From: an uncultured Bacteroidota bacterium
GTDB taxonomy: Bacteria > Bacteroidota > Bacteroidia > Chitinophagales > Chitinophagaceae
DNA length: 7,641 nt
Direction of reading: 5' to 3'
NCBI GenBank assembly: GCA_903912435.1
Contig: CAIWHI010000351.1
Span: forward strand, 1 to 7,641
Part shown: positions 1 to 7,123 of the stretch, in pieces
Numbering within the stretch: position 1 is the first letter of the stretch
How the letters are laid out: the number at the start of each line of letters is the position of its first letter
Program-made: the position numbers and the translations under genes
Notes under the pieces: generated by a model
Databases searched by the model: none
Told to the model about the DNA's origin: nothing
Seen by the model: the letters and a program-made list of their open reading frames with translations, nothing else

Positions 1-1842
1 CGTATTACTGCTGCTCCATGTGCCGCCGGTTGTCGTTTCAGTAAGGGTCGTTGATGAACCAATACACAGGCCGGTGATGCCGCCAATGGCGGCAGGGCCC
101 GCTGTGACCGTAAAGCTATGGACAGCTCGGCATGAACCTATAGAATAGGTAACAGTACATGTGCCAGGGGCTACTCCTGTAATTATACCAGATGATGAAC
201 CTATGGTGGCCACCGAACCATTACTTGTTGACCAGATGCCCCCACCAACATAGTTACCGAGTGTGGTGGACCCACCCACGCAGATGGTATAAATACCGGT
301 TATGGTGCTAGGAGCAGGAGATACTATAACTGTAGTAGTAACATAACATCCGGTACTCAATGTGTAAGTAATAATTGTACTACCACTTAGTAATCCCGTA
401 ACAAGTCCAAGAGTACCAATTACCGGCGCTACAGTAGCATTACTACTTGTCCAGGTGCCTCCTGCCGATGCATCGGTTAAGGTGGTGGAAGAGCCAACAC
501 ATATTAATGTGCTACCAGATATAGGCGCGGGGTTAGGGTAAACTGTTACCCCTACAGAGGTAAAACATGCTGTAGGCAAGGTGTATGTAATAGTGGCTGT
601 TCCCAAAATCAAACCGGTAACTATACCACTTGATGATCCAACAGGTGCAACAGTACTATTACTGCTGGTCCAAACTCCTCCACCAGGATCGCTCAATGTT
701 GTGGTATAACCCAAACAAATGGCTGTAATACCCGTAATTGGAACAGGTGTGGGATTAACCGTAAAAGAAATTGTTGTAATACAGCTCGTGGCTAGGGTAT
801 AGGTAATTGTAATAGTGCCTGCTATCATCCCGTTTACTACACCAGTGGTGCTACCAATTGAGGCAACCGAAGCATCACTTGCAGCCCATGTACCACCTGC
901 AGTTGCATCAGCAAGAGTAGTAGTTCCCCCCTCACATATTTGGGTAATCCCTGTAATTGGAGCAGGTAGCGGGTTAACTACTACTGGAAAAGTTACCTGG
1001 CAACTTGTAGGCAATTGATAAGTAATCAAACTGGTTCCTGCTGATACACCCAATACCACACCCGAAAGTGAACCAATTGTGGCTACCGACGTATTACTGC
1101 TTATCCAGACACCTCCGGAAGTAGCATCACCAAGAGTAATATTTAAACCAACACATACTGTACTGGTTCCTACAATAATAGATGGTAAGGGATTTACCAA
1201 TAAAGTAGTGGTGGAGGTGCAACCCGTACTCATAGTATAAGAAATAACTACGGTTCCGGCGGATACGCCGGTAATAATACCTGTAGAGGACCCTGCTGTG
1301 GCTATTGCCCCATTACTGCTCACCCAGGTACCACCCACTGTTGGGTCTGTTAATAAAATAGATGAACCACCTGCACAGACCACTGTGGGGCCCGAAATGG
1401 GTAATGGAGAAGGATTAACCGCCATCGTAGTGGTTATACTACACACACCTCCCAATGAATAAGTAATTATTGCAGAACCGGCAGTAATACCCGTAACGAG
1501 ACCGGATAATGACCCAACAGTGACAGTACTACTGGCACTGGTCCAGGTTCCTCCACCTACGGCATCAAATAATGTTGTAGATGACCCGGTACAGACTGTA
1601 GGAGACCCAATTATGGCTGTCGGAGCACTAGAAACCGTTATGGTTTTGGTAGCCAAACACCCCGTGGCCAACTGGTAGGAGATGACCGTGGTTCCGACCG
1701 AGACCCCATTGACTACTCCCGTGGTAGAACCAATTGTTCCCACAGTAGTATTGCTGCTTATCCATGTTCCGCCTGAAGTTGCATCTGTTAAAGTTATAGA
1801 TGATCCTACACACAATATTGAAGATCCTGAAATTGCAGCCGG
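1..1842 (-). repeat. Coding tandem array: nine visible 73-residue Big_2-like units
   Basis: Within the left protein, from residue about 347 to 960, one unit recurs with the scheme I-x-G, C-x-G-x-S/T-x-T-L, G-G-x-W-x-S-S, G-x-x-x-G-x-V-x-G, A-G-x-x-x-I-x-Y, C, V-N-P-x-P. The landmark tryptophans are W373, W446, W519, W592, W665, W737, W810, W883 and W955, so the spacing is 73 residues (219 nt) except for two spacings of 72. Every complete unit has two cysteines about 50 residues apart (for example C357/C408, C649/C700, C794/C845), likely an intradomain disulfide. DNA identity between units is clearly lower than protein similarity, so the array is not a recent duplication. The ninth unit is cut by the edge, so the true copy number is unknown. 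Confidence 0.9.
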
Positions 1843-2880
1843 TGGTGTATTGTAAAATAGTTCTACACCGGTAGTTGTACCTGTGAGACCACTACCCGTA
1901 CAGGTAAGTACACATCTGTAATAAATAGTGGCTGTAACTGTAGCCGTATACACCGCGTTTGTGGCACCTGACACATTAGAATAAGTAATACCATCGGATG
2001 ACGATTGCCATTGAAAAGTGACTCCAGCACCTATAGATGCACAATTCAATGCTAATGTATCTACATAGGTTGAACATCCCGAAGTAGTGGATGGAGCAAC
2101 TGTTCCTCCCGATGGAGTACCTAAACATTGATAAGACCATCGATAAACCTGATTTGTTGCCGGTTCTCCCGATAATGTTCTCGTTTCAGTACTACTACTT
2201 GCTGTAGGGGCAGCACTAACATCACTTAATGACCAAAATGGTTGGGAACCTGTAACCGGATATGCCCCGGAACCACCAGTAATACCAATGCCACAGCGAC
2301 CACTTGCATAAGACCCGGTAGAAATGTCACTATATGCAAAATCAATGGTGTTGGTTGTCTCATAAAGAATTATTTCGCAGCTAATACGTGGAGTAGATGA
2401 CCCATAAAATCCTACACTTGCCCACTCGATTGTAAAAATGCGATTGGGTGATGTACCAGTTGTTTGATAACGTAAGCACGGTCCGGCAGATAATATATCA
2501 GTCATTAAACAAGCTAATATTGGACGTGGTAAATTATATCCACCAGATCCACTGAAGGCAACATTCGATAAATCAGCTTCAAAAGTCCAGTAACTTGTTG
2601 CATTTATAGTTTGGCCTAAAACAAGCCAACAATTTTGGGAGGCAGATAAAGTAGTATAATTGGTACCGCAATAATTGAAGGTAAATCCGATAGGAATGGA
2701 ATTATACCAACAATCATCCCATACCCCTCCTCCTCCTGTGGCCCCTGTATAAGCACTAAAAGAGGTGGTCACAGGCACATAAGGGCATGTAAATGCACTA
2801 AAAGCATAACTGCTTAATGCCTGACCAAAGCCTGCTTTTGATAGGAGAATAAAAACTATCCCGAATAAAAATTTCTTCAT
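1..2880 (-). CDS. Giant secreted Ig-like (Big_2) repeat protein, N-terminal 960 residues, 3' end off the left edge
   Basis: The minus-strand frame is open from ATG at 2880-2878 to the window edge, 960 codons without a stop. Residues 1-19 are a signal peptide (MKKFLFGIVFILLSKAGFG, cleavage probably before Q20). Residues 21 to about 250 form a Cys-rich domain with PNRIFTIEW at 145-153, resembling the beta-sandwich domain often seen at the N-terminus of Bacteroidota secreted proteins (inference). Residues about 260-342 look like one Ig-like domain (C269 or C280, W291 followed by SSSDG, YYRC ending at C323). From about residue 347 a tandem array of Big_2-type units runs off the edge. The start is chosen because it gives the signal peptide; no Shine-Dalgarno is present, as is usual in this phylum. 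A T9SS sorting domain is expected in the missing C-terminus but is not visible. Likely a surface or secreted adhesin-like protein; ligand unknown. It is transcribed divergently from asd. Confidence 0.9.
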   Translation of the reverse strand, partial: MKKFLFGIVFILLSKAGFGQALSSYAFSAFTCPYVPVTTSFSAYTGATGGGGVWDDCWYNSIPIGFTFNYCGTNYTTLSASQNCWLVLGQTINATSYWTFEADLSNVAFSGSGGYNLPRPILACLMTDILSAGPCLRYQTTGTSPNRIFTIEWASVGFYGSSTPRISCEIILYETTNTIDFAYSDISTGSYASGRCGIGITGGSGAYPVTGSQPFWSLSDVSAAPTASSSTETRTLSGEPATNQVYRWSYQCLGTPSGGTVAPSTTSGCSTYVDTLALNCASIGAGVTFQWQSSSDGITYSNVSGATNAVYTATVTATIYYRCVLTCTGSGLTGTTTGVELFYNTPPAAISGSSILCVGSSITLTDATSGGTWISSNTTVGTIGSTTGVVNGVSVGTTVISYQLATGCLATKTITVSSAPTAIIGSPTVCTGSSTTLFDAVGGGTWTSASSTVTVGSLSGLVTGITAGSAIITYSLGGVCSITTTMAVNPSPLPISGPTVVCAGGSSILLTDPTVGGTWVSSNGAIATAGSSTGIITGVSAGTVVISYTMSTGCTSTTTLLVNPLPSIIVGTSTVCVGLNITLGDATSGGVWISSNTSVATIGSLSGVVLGVSAGTSLITYQLPTSCQVTFPVVVNPLPAPITGITQICEGGTTTLADATAGGTWAASDASVASIGSTTGVVNGMIAGTITITYTLATSCITTISFTVNPTPVPITGITAICLGYTTTLSDPGGGVWTSSNSTVAPVGSSSGIVTGLILGTATITYTLPTACFTSVGVTVYPNPAPISGSTLICVGSSTTLTDASAGGTWTSSNATVAPVIGTLGLVTGLLSGSTIITYTLSTGCYVTTTVIVSPAPSTITGIYTICVGGSTTLGNYVGGGIWSTSNGSVATIGSSSGIITGVAPGTCTVTYSIGSCRAVHSFTVTAGPAAIGGITGLCIGSSTTLTETTTGGTWSSSNT

Positions 2881-3020
2881 TTTATATGGATTATATGGTA
2901 ATAACAGAGCACAAAAAATAGGCTTCCTAAAGGTATACATTTTTTAAATAACCTAATGCATAGTGAACTAAATTCTATTGACTAAAGCCTCGACGTTATA
3001 AAATTATTGTTAAAATTAGC

Positions 3021-3071
3021 CAAAAATAAAAATCGAACTATTAGAATTCACGCTTCTTTAATTCAAAGTTA
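3021..3071 (-). promoter_or_regulatory. Possible promoter elements for the left repeat protein
   Basis: Read on the minus strand, TAACTTTG (3071-3064) and TATTTTTG (3028-3021) both match the Bacteroidota -7 consensus TAnnTTTG exactly. Neither has a clear TTTG -33 box at the usual 19-23 nt, and such short AT-rich matches arise easily by chance here. Transcription from either would leave an untranslated leader of roughly 130-180 nt. Confidence 0.25.
3028..3046 (+). repeat. 19-nt intergenic motif, copy 1
   Basis: AAAAATCGAACTATTAGAA matches the sequence at 4515-4533 at 17 of 19 positions in the same orientation; the two differences are both T/C. The copies lie in the spacers on either side of asd, 1487 nt apart. 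Function unknown; chance similarity in AT-rich DNA is not excluded. Confidence 0.4.
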
Positions 3072-3244
3072 ATTTAATATATTAAGATAACATCTTATGT
3101 AACTTTTCACACCTTTCACCACTTCGTAAATACATGGCTAGCTTTAAAAATTAATGACATTATAAAAGAGTTAGGCGTAATCAGCCATAAAAATGTTAGT
3201 AATTGTACTAAATAATATTAAGCCGGGAACGAATGCAACTATTA

Positions 3245-3271
3245 TTGTCCCCATATTTCTCCATAAATTTG
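3245..3271 (+). promoter_or_regulatory. Candidate asd promoter (TTG - N16 - TAAATTTG)
   Basis: TAAATTTG at 3264-3271 is an exact match to the Bacteroidota -7 box TAnnTTTG. A TTG at 3245-3247 lies 16 nt upstream, slightly short of the usual spacing. This would start transcription near 3277, about 50 nt before the asd ATG. A weaker alternative is TAACATTTG at 3296-3304, which has one extra base in the box. Confidence 0.35.
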
Positions 3272-3326
3272 CTATCCTTGGTTCATTAGTAATAATAACA
3301 TTTGCAATAAGGCTAATAATATAAAA

Positions 3327-4316
3327 ATGAAAGTAGCAATAGTAGGTGCCACAGGTTTGGTAGGCAGTACAATGATGAAAATTCTGGAAGATAGGAATTT
3401 TCCTGTAAGTGAATTAATACCGGTAGCATCTGAAAAATCAGCAGGACAAACAGTGAATTTCAAGAGCAGGGATTATGTAGTGGTAACACCTGATGTAGCC
3501 ATAAGCAGGAAACCAGCAATAGCTCTTTTTTCAGCCGGTGGTGGTCCTTCCTTAACATTGGCTCCCCTATTTGCAGCCGCCGGATGCAGGGTTATTGATA
3601 ATTCATCTGCCTGGCGCATGGATAAAACCAAAAAACTGATTGTACCTGAGGTAAACGGTCATGTATTAACTAAGGAGGATTATATTATTGCCAATCCTAA
3701 TTGCTCTACTATACAAATGGTGATGGTACTCAATCCGCTACATAAAAAATATGGCATCAAAAGAGTGGTAGTAAGCACCTACCAATCGGTAAGCGGAACA
3801 GGCCAAAAAGCAGTTAAAGAGCTAATGGACGAACGTAGTGGAAGCACACAACATAGTGTTTACCCATACATTATTGATCTAAATGTAATACCTCATATTG
3901 ATGTTTTCCAGGATAATGGCTACACTAAGGAAGAAATGAAAATGGCTTTGGAAACCTGCAAAATAATGGGTGATAATAATATTAGGGTTACGGCCACTGC
4001 GGTGCGGGTACCTGTTATAGGTGGGCATAGCGAAAGCGTAAACATAGAATTCGATCATGACTTTCACGAATCAGATGTGAGGGAATTATTATCCAACCAA
4101 CCAGGTGTAATCGTAGTAGATAACCCTGCAATGAATGGTTACCCAATGCCATTGGATGCTGCCGGTAAAGATGAAGTATTTGTGGGCCGCATTCGCAGGG
4201 ATTATTCCCAACCAAACACCCTGAACTGTTGGATTGTTGCTGATAATTTAAGAAAAGGTGCAGCAACAAATGCAGTGCAAATTGCGAAATTGCTGGTGAA
4301 TAATGGATGGGGGTAA
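3327..4316 (+). CDS. asd: Aspartate-semialdehyde dehydrogenase
   Basis: This cytoplasmic enzyme reduces L-aspartyl-4-phosphate to L-aspartate-4-semialdehyde with NADPH. That is the branch point to diaminopimelate/lysine, threonine, methionine and isoleucine. The 329-residue protein is complete and of usual length for the shorter bacterial form. The N-terminus carries the Rossmann nucleotide-binding motif VGATGLVGS (6-14). SSAWRMD (93-99) supplies the substrate-phosphate arginine R97. NPNCST (123-128) holds the catalytic nucleophile C126. TYQSVSGTG (151-159) contains the conserved Q153. RVPVIGGHSES (227-237) contains R227 and the general-base histidine H234. The C-terminal WIVADNLRKGAATNAVQIA segment is typical. 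ATG 3327 is chosen because the Rossmann motif starts six residues later; upstream sequence is A-rich without a Shine-Dalgarno. It appears monocistronic: the left neighbour diverges and the next gene begins 435 nt away. No other aspartate-pathway gene is nearby. Confidence 0.97.
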   Translation: MKVAIVGATGLVGSTMMKILEDRNFPVSELIPVASEKSAGQTVNFKSRDYVVVTPDVAISRKPAIALFSAGGGPSLTLAPLFAAAGCRVIDNSSAWRMDKTKKLIVPEVNGHVLTKEDYIIANPNCSTIQMVMVLNPLHKKYGIKRVVVSTYQSVSGTGQKAVKELMDERSGSTQHSVYPYIIDLNVIPHIDVFQDNGYTKEEMKMALETCKIMGDNNIRVTATAVRVPVIGGHSESVNIEFDHDFHESDVRELLSNQPGVIVVDNPAMNGYPMPLDAAGKDEVFVGRIRRDYSQPNTLNCWIVADNLRKGAATNAVQIAKLLVNNGWG

Positions 4317-4514
4317 AAATGGTACTTAATTCTGATTATCGCCAAGTTTATTGTCTCAAATTAACCTGCAAAACTATTCGTATTACTAAACCATTTTCCA
4401 TTAGAAAGATATTTATCTATAAAAAGACCCAAGATTTGCTAATCATTTTACGTCTATATATCAAAGGGTTAGTTTTCGGGTGATTTGGTTGGCTGAAACT
4501 GATGAGAAAATGTT

Positions 4515-4533
4515 AAAAATCGAACCACTAGAA
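4515..4533 (+). repeat. 19-nt intergenic motif, copy 2
   Basis: AAAAATCGAACCACTAGAA is the partner of 3028-3046 (17 of 19 identical, same strand). It lies about 220 nt upstream of the right repeat protein and about 200 nt past the asd stop. Confidence 0.4.
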
Positions 4534-4608
4534 AATCGTAACAAAAAATTAACCTTATATAACTAAATAAATTATATGCAAAATGACAATCGGTGTTAGT
4601 ATAAATTA

Positions 4609-4698
4609 GCTTAGTTTGATTAAATTTGCCGACTTATAGTTTTTGGGAGTTAAAATTATCCATTAGCACGGCTTATATTAAATTAGATCAAACTATGC
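4609..4698. repeat. Inverted repeat with 12-nt arms upstream of the right repeat protein
   Basis: GCTTAGTTTGAT (4609-4620) is complementary to ATCAAACTATGC (4687-4698) at 11 of 12 positions, with 66 nt between the arms. The interval contains the TTTG / TAnnTTTG-like boxes proposed as promoter. It could form a large stem-loop in the leader or be a pair of half-sites for a regulator. With low-complexity AT-rich sequence it may also be chance. Confidence 0.35.
4615..4645 (+). promoter_or_regulatory. Candidate promoter for the right repeat protein
   Basis: TTTG at 4615-4618 is followed after 18 nt by TAGTTTTTG (4637-4645), one base longer than the TAnnTTTG consensus. An exact TAAATTTG also sits at 4621-4628 but has only a weak -33 partner. 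Either would leave a leader of roughly 100-120 nt before ATG 4752. The start itself is preceded by an A-rich stretch with no Shine-Dalgarno. Confidence 0.3.
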
Positions 4699-4751
4699 TA
4701 TTGAATGATTTTCACTGAAATCTATAATAATTAATAAACAAAAAACATAAC

Positions 4752-7112
4752 ATGAGAAATTTTTTCCGCTTGCCTGTTATTTTATTGCTTTGCACAATGT
4801 TTTGTTCCTACTCCGGTTGGGCAATAACACCTATAATTAGTGCGCAGCCAACTGACACTTCAGCTTGTGTTAGCTCACCTGCATATTTCAGTGTTTTAGT
4901 ATCAAACGATACTAGTGCCACGAATATGTTCATGTATACATGGCAAGTGTCTTCAGATGGTGGTATTTCATGGTCAAGTGCACATTCAGCAAACTATGAC
5001 AATGATACAACTGCAAATCTTACTATCTTAAATGATAGCTTGCTCAATGGATATAAATATCGTTGCATTATAGGAGATAGGATAGCACATTCATTTGATA
5101 CATCCTCAGCTGGCACTTTAACAGTGGTTTTGCGTCCGGTTGCTGGTACTGTAACCGGTAGGGATAGTCTATGTATTGCTGCCTCAACGAGTTTTACACA
5201 TACAGGAACAGGCGGTGTATGGAGTAGCACAGCACCTGCAATAGCATCAGTGGATGCAAGCACTGGTCGTATTATTGGTGTAGGAAGGGGAATAGATACA
5301 ATTGTATATTCTATAAATAATATTTGCGGTGTTTCAACAGCTAAAAAAATAATCCGTATTGATTCCCTACCCAATATTACACCTATTACCGGATCTACAC
5401 CGATTTGTGCAGGTGCCTCTCAAGTATTCACTGATTTATCTACAGGTGTTTGGAGCCATACAAACTCTATTGCTGATACACTTTCCATTGCCACAGGAAC
5501 TATTACCGCCCGTGCGCAGGGGTTTGATACAATTAAACTTACCGTATCTGATTTACATAACTGCACTAATACTGCAATTTTTGTAGTAAGGATTGATACT
5601 ACGGTAAATCCTTTACCTATTACAGGCCCATCAAATACATGTATTGGCGATTCAATCAGATTGAATAATATGAATGTATTAGGAACATGGGTCTGGACAT
5701 CATCTAATTCAAATGCTACAGTTTCTCATGGTGGCTGGGTTCGTGGATATACTTATGGCACAGACGGTAGAGATACAATTAGTTATAGCTTTACCAATGC
5801 ATGTAACTCAGTTAATGATTCATTTGTTGTTCATATTGACAGTGCCTACAACCCTGGCATAATATCAGGTCCTACCACTTTATGTGCTGGTTCATGGTTG
5901 GCATTAACTGAAAGTATTAGTGGTGGATTTTGGGAAAATGACAACCATACAATAGCTGTAATCAACTCATTAGGTTATGTTACTGGTTATTCTCAGGGTG
6001 TTACTGTAATTTCTTACCTTGTTTCTAGTGGAAGCTGCGGTTACAGTATAGCTACTCATACCATCACTGTACAGCAAGATGCTCAAATGATAACAGGATC
6101 TGACAGTGTAGGAGTCGGTCATACAATTACTTTGCATGATGTTACCCCTACCGGTAGCTGGACAAGTGGCAATACAGCAATAGCAACTGTGAACAGCCTT
6201 ACAGGTGTTGTAACAGGTGTTGCAACTGGTACAGCATTTATTAGTTATACCGTTACTAATGTATGTGGCACCACATCAGCATCTAAGCTGGTAAATGTAG
6301 GTACCCCACCACCAGCAGGTGTTATCTTTGGCCCAAATCTGGTTTGTATTGGTAATTCGATAACACTACGCGATACATTAGTTACAGGTGGTTTTTGGAG
6401 CGTTGATACTTTGGCATATGCCACAATTAATAGCGCTACAGGGGTATTAAATGGTGTTTCTACAGGTGGCAACGGCTTGAATAATGCTGAAAGGATAGTA
6501 AATGTTAGCTATTCATTCCACAATGCTTTTGGTGCTGATACAATCAGGTATGCTGTAACTATCCGCCATACACCAATCCTTAAAGTATTAGGTCCTAATG
6601 TAGTTGCACTAGGTGGTAATTATTATGTTTCCGGTATACCATATGGTGGTACCTGGTATACAAGTAATGATAGTGTAGCAATGATTGTTTCTGTATTAGA
6701 TTCAAATGGTGTTCACCAAAAATCTATGGCTTCAATAGTAATGCTTAAGAGAGGCCGTGATACAATACATTACCATTACATAGACCCTAAGGGATGCGGA
6801 ACTGTAGATAGTGTATGGGTGGTTAATATTCCTGTAATAAACAGTGTGGGTAATATTAATGCCGACAATTCTTCTCTAAATGTATTCCCTAACCCATCTA
6901 CAGGAGAATTTACAATTGTTCTACCAAATGATAATAACCAGCAGGTAATGGTTACTATCTCTAATATGGTAGGTGAAAAAGTAAAAGAAATCATGATGAA
7001 TACCAACGAGCCTTTCAAAGTGAAACTTGATGAGCCAACAGGTATCTATATCCTTACTGCTGTTTCTAATGATGGCATCCGGTATGTTACAAAGTTGACT
7101 TTGAATAAGTAA
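4752..7112 (+). CDS. T9SS-exported Ig-like (Big_2) repeat protein with type A sorting domain
   Basis: This complete 786-residue protein is probably secreted or anchored on the cell surface; ligand unknown. Residues 1-24 are a signal peptide with cleavage likely after SGWA; C14 and C18 do not sit in a lipobox, so it is not a lipoprotein. Residues about 26-127 form an Ig-like domain (C39, W64 followed by SSDG, YRC ending at C105). Seven Big_2-like units follow, from about residue 129 to 695, with landmark tryptophans W157, W234, W315, W394, W470, W549 and W635. The recurring DTI-x-Y strand is seen at 182-186, 341-345 and 670-674. Residues 708-786 are a T9SS type A sorting domain, beginning LNVFPNPSTGEF and ending VTKLTLNK. 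ATG 4752 is chosen because it supplies the signal peptide. The gene stands alone, closed by a hairpin 11 nt after the stop. Its architecture parallels the left repeat protein. Confidence 0.93.
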   Translation: MRNFFRLPVILLLCTMFCSYSGWAITPIISAQPTDTSACVSSPAYFSVLVSNDTSATNMFMYTWQVSSDGGISWSSAHSANYDNDTTANLTILNDSLLNGYKYRCIIGDRIAHSFDTSSAGTLTVVLRPVAGTVTGRDSLCIAASTSFTHTGTGGVWSSTAPAIASVDASTGRIIGVGRGIDTIVYSINNICGVSTAKKIIRIDSLPNITPITGSTPICAGASQVFTDLSTGVWSHTNSIADTLSIATGTITARAQGFDTIKLTVSDLHNCTNTAIFVVRIDTTVNPLPITGPSNTCIGDSIRLNNMNVLGTWVWTSSNSNATVSHGGWVRGYTYGTDGRDTISYSFTNACNSVNDSFVVHIDSAYNPGIISGPTTLCAGSWLALTESISGGFWENDNHTIAVINSLGYVTGYSQGVTVISYLVSSGSCGYSIATHTITVQQDAQMITGSDSVGVGHTITLHDVTPTGSWTSGNTAIATVNSLTGVVTGVATGTAFISYTVTNVCGTTSASKLVNVGTPPPAGVIFGPNLVCIGNSITLRDTLVTGGFWSVDTLAYATINSATGVLNGVSTGGNGLNNAERIVNVSYSFHNAFGADTIRYAVTIRHTPILKVLGPNVVALGGNYYVSGIPYGGTWYTSNDSVAMIVSVLDSNGVHQKSMASIVMLKRGRDTIHYHYIDPKGCGTVDSVWVVNIPVINSVGNINADNSSLNVFPNPSTGEFTIVLPNDNNQQVMVTISNMVGEKVKEIMMNTNEPFKVKLDEPTGIYILTAVSNDGIRYVTKLTLNK
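5136..6842 (+). repeat. Coding array of seven degenerate Big_2-like units
   Basis: Units start near residues 129, 207, 286, 367, 444, 521 and 607 of the right repeat protein. Spacing between landmark tryptophans is 77, 81, 79, 76, 79 and 86 residues, looser than the 73-residue array of the left protein. Units 1-4 keep two cysteines each (C141/C192, C219/C271, C297/C351, C378/C429). Unit 5 keeps only the second (C505), unit 6 only the first (C532) and unit 7 only the second (C682). The units are strongly diverged in DNA. Confidence 0.85.
6873..7109 (+). other. T9SS type A C-terminal sorting domain (coding segment)
   Basis: Residues 708-786 of the right repeat protein. The segment opens with LNVFPNPSTGEFTIVLP, has the middle strand VMVTISNMVGEKV, continues with LDEPTGIYIL and ends with YVTKLTLNK. 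This pattern is the Por secretion system C-terminal sorting domain family (TIGR04183 type). In known members it directs export through T9SS and is cleaved on the cell surface, usually with attachment to a glycolipid. Its presence implies that the genome encodes the T9SS machinery, none of which lies in this window. Confidence 0.92.
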
Positions 7113-7123
7113 TTACTAATAAT

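Larger units (their letters stand above)
2881..3326. other. Divergent AT-rich intergenic region between the repeat protein and asd
   Basis: This spacer of about 450 bases separates two divergent starts. I see no open frame with coding character, no tRNA-like fold and no clear terminator. It must hold the promoters of both flanking genes. It contains several TAnnTTTG-like motifs on both strands, described separately, and one copy of a 19-nt motif that recurs downstream of asd. Confidence 0.7.
4317..4751. other. AT-rich intergenic region between asd and the right repeat protein
   Basis: About 435 bases without a supportable gene. No strong GC-rich terminator hairpin follows asd; the only pairing noticed near its end is AAAATGGT (4316-4323) with ACCATTTT (4390-4397), whose 66-nt loop makes it a poor terminator. 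The region also holds the second copy of the 19-nt motif and, closer to 4752, an inverted repeat around promoter-like boxes. Confidence 0.7.

Noticed and set aside
1..1842. Regular 219-nt periodicity as a CRISPR array or non-coding satellite
   Set aside because: The period is far longer than CRISPR repeats, units differ in DNA, and the whole stretch is one open minus-strand frame with a conserved protein pattern.
4316..4397. Terminator of asd formed by AAAATGGT and ACCATTTT
   Set aside because: Eight mostly AT pairs with a 66-nt loop are too weak; no convincing asd terminator was seen.
4499..4526. Hammerhead-ribozyme-like core: CTGATGAG followed by CGAAC
   Set aside because: The second core should be GAAA, not GAAC; the intervening stem has only two pairs, and no flanking stems I or III are visible.
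4515..4526. tRNA T-loop-like GGTTCGAT on the minus strand, a possible attachment-site remnant
   Set aside because: The required 5-bp T-stem does not form, no acceptor or anticodon arm is present, and there is no integrase nearby.
4785..4808. Lipoprotein signal around C14 or C18 of the right repeat protein
   Set aside because: The residues just before these cysteines are Leu and Phe, which do not fit a lipobox; a type I cleavage after SGWA fits better.
4994..5374. Open frame on the minus strand inside the right repeat protein
   Set aside because: It lies antisense to a well-supported gene, and its amino-acid pattern reflects the repeat coding on the other strand. The same holds for the smaller open frames opposite or inside asd, eno and both arrays.
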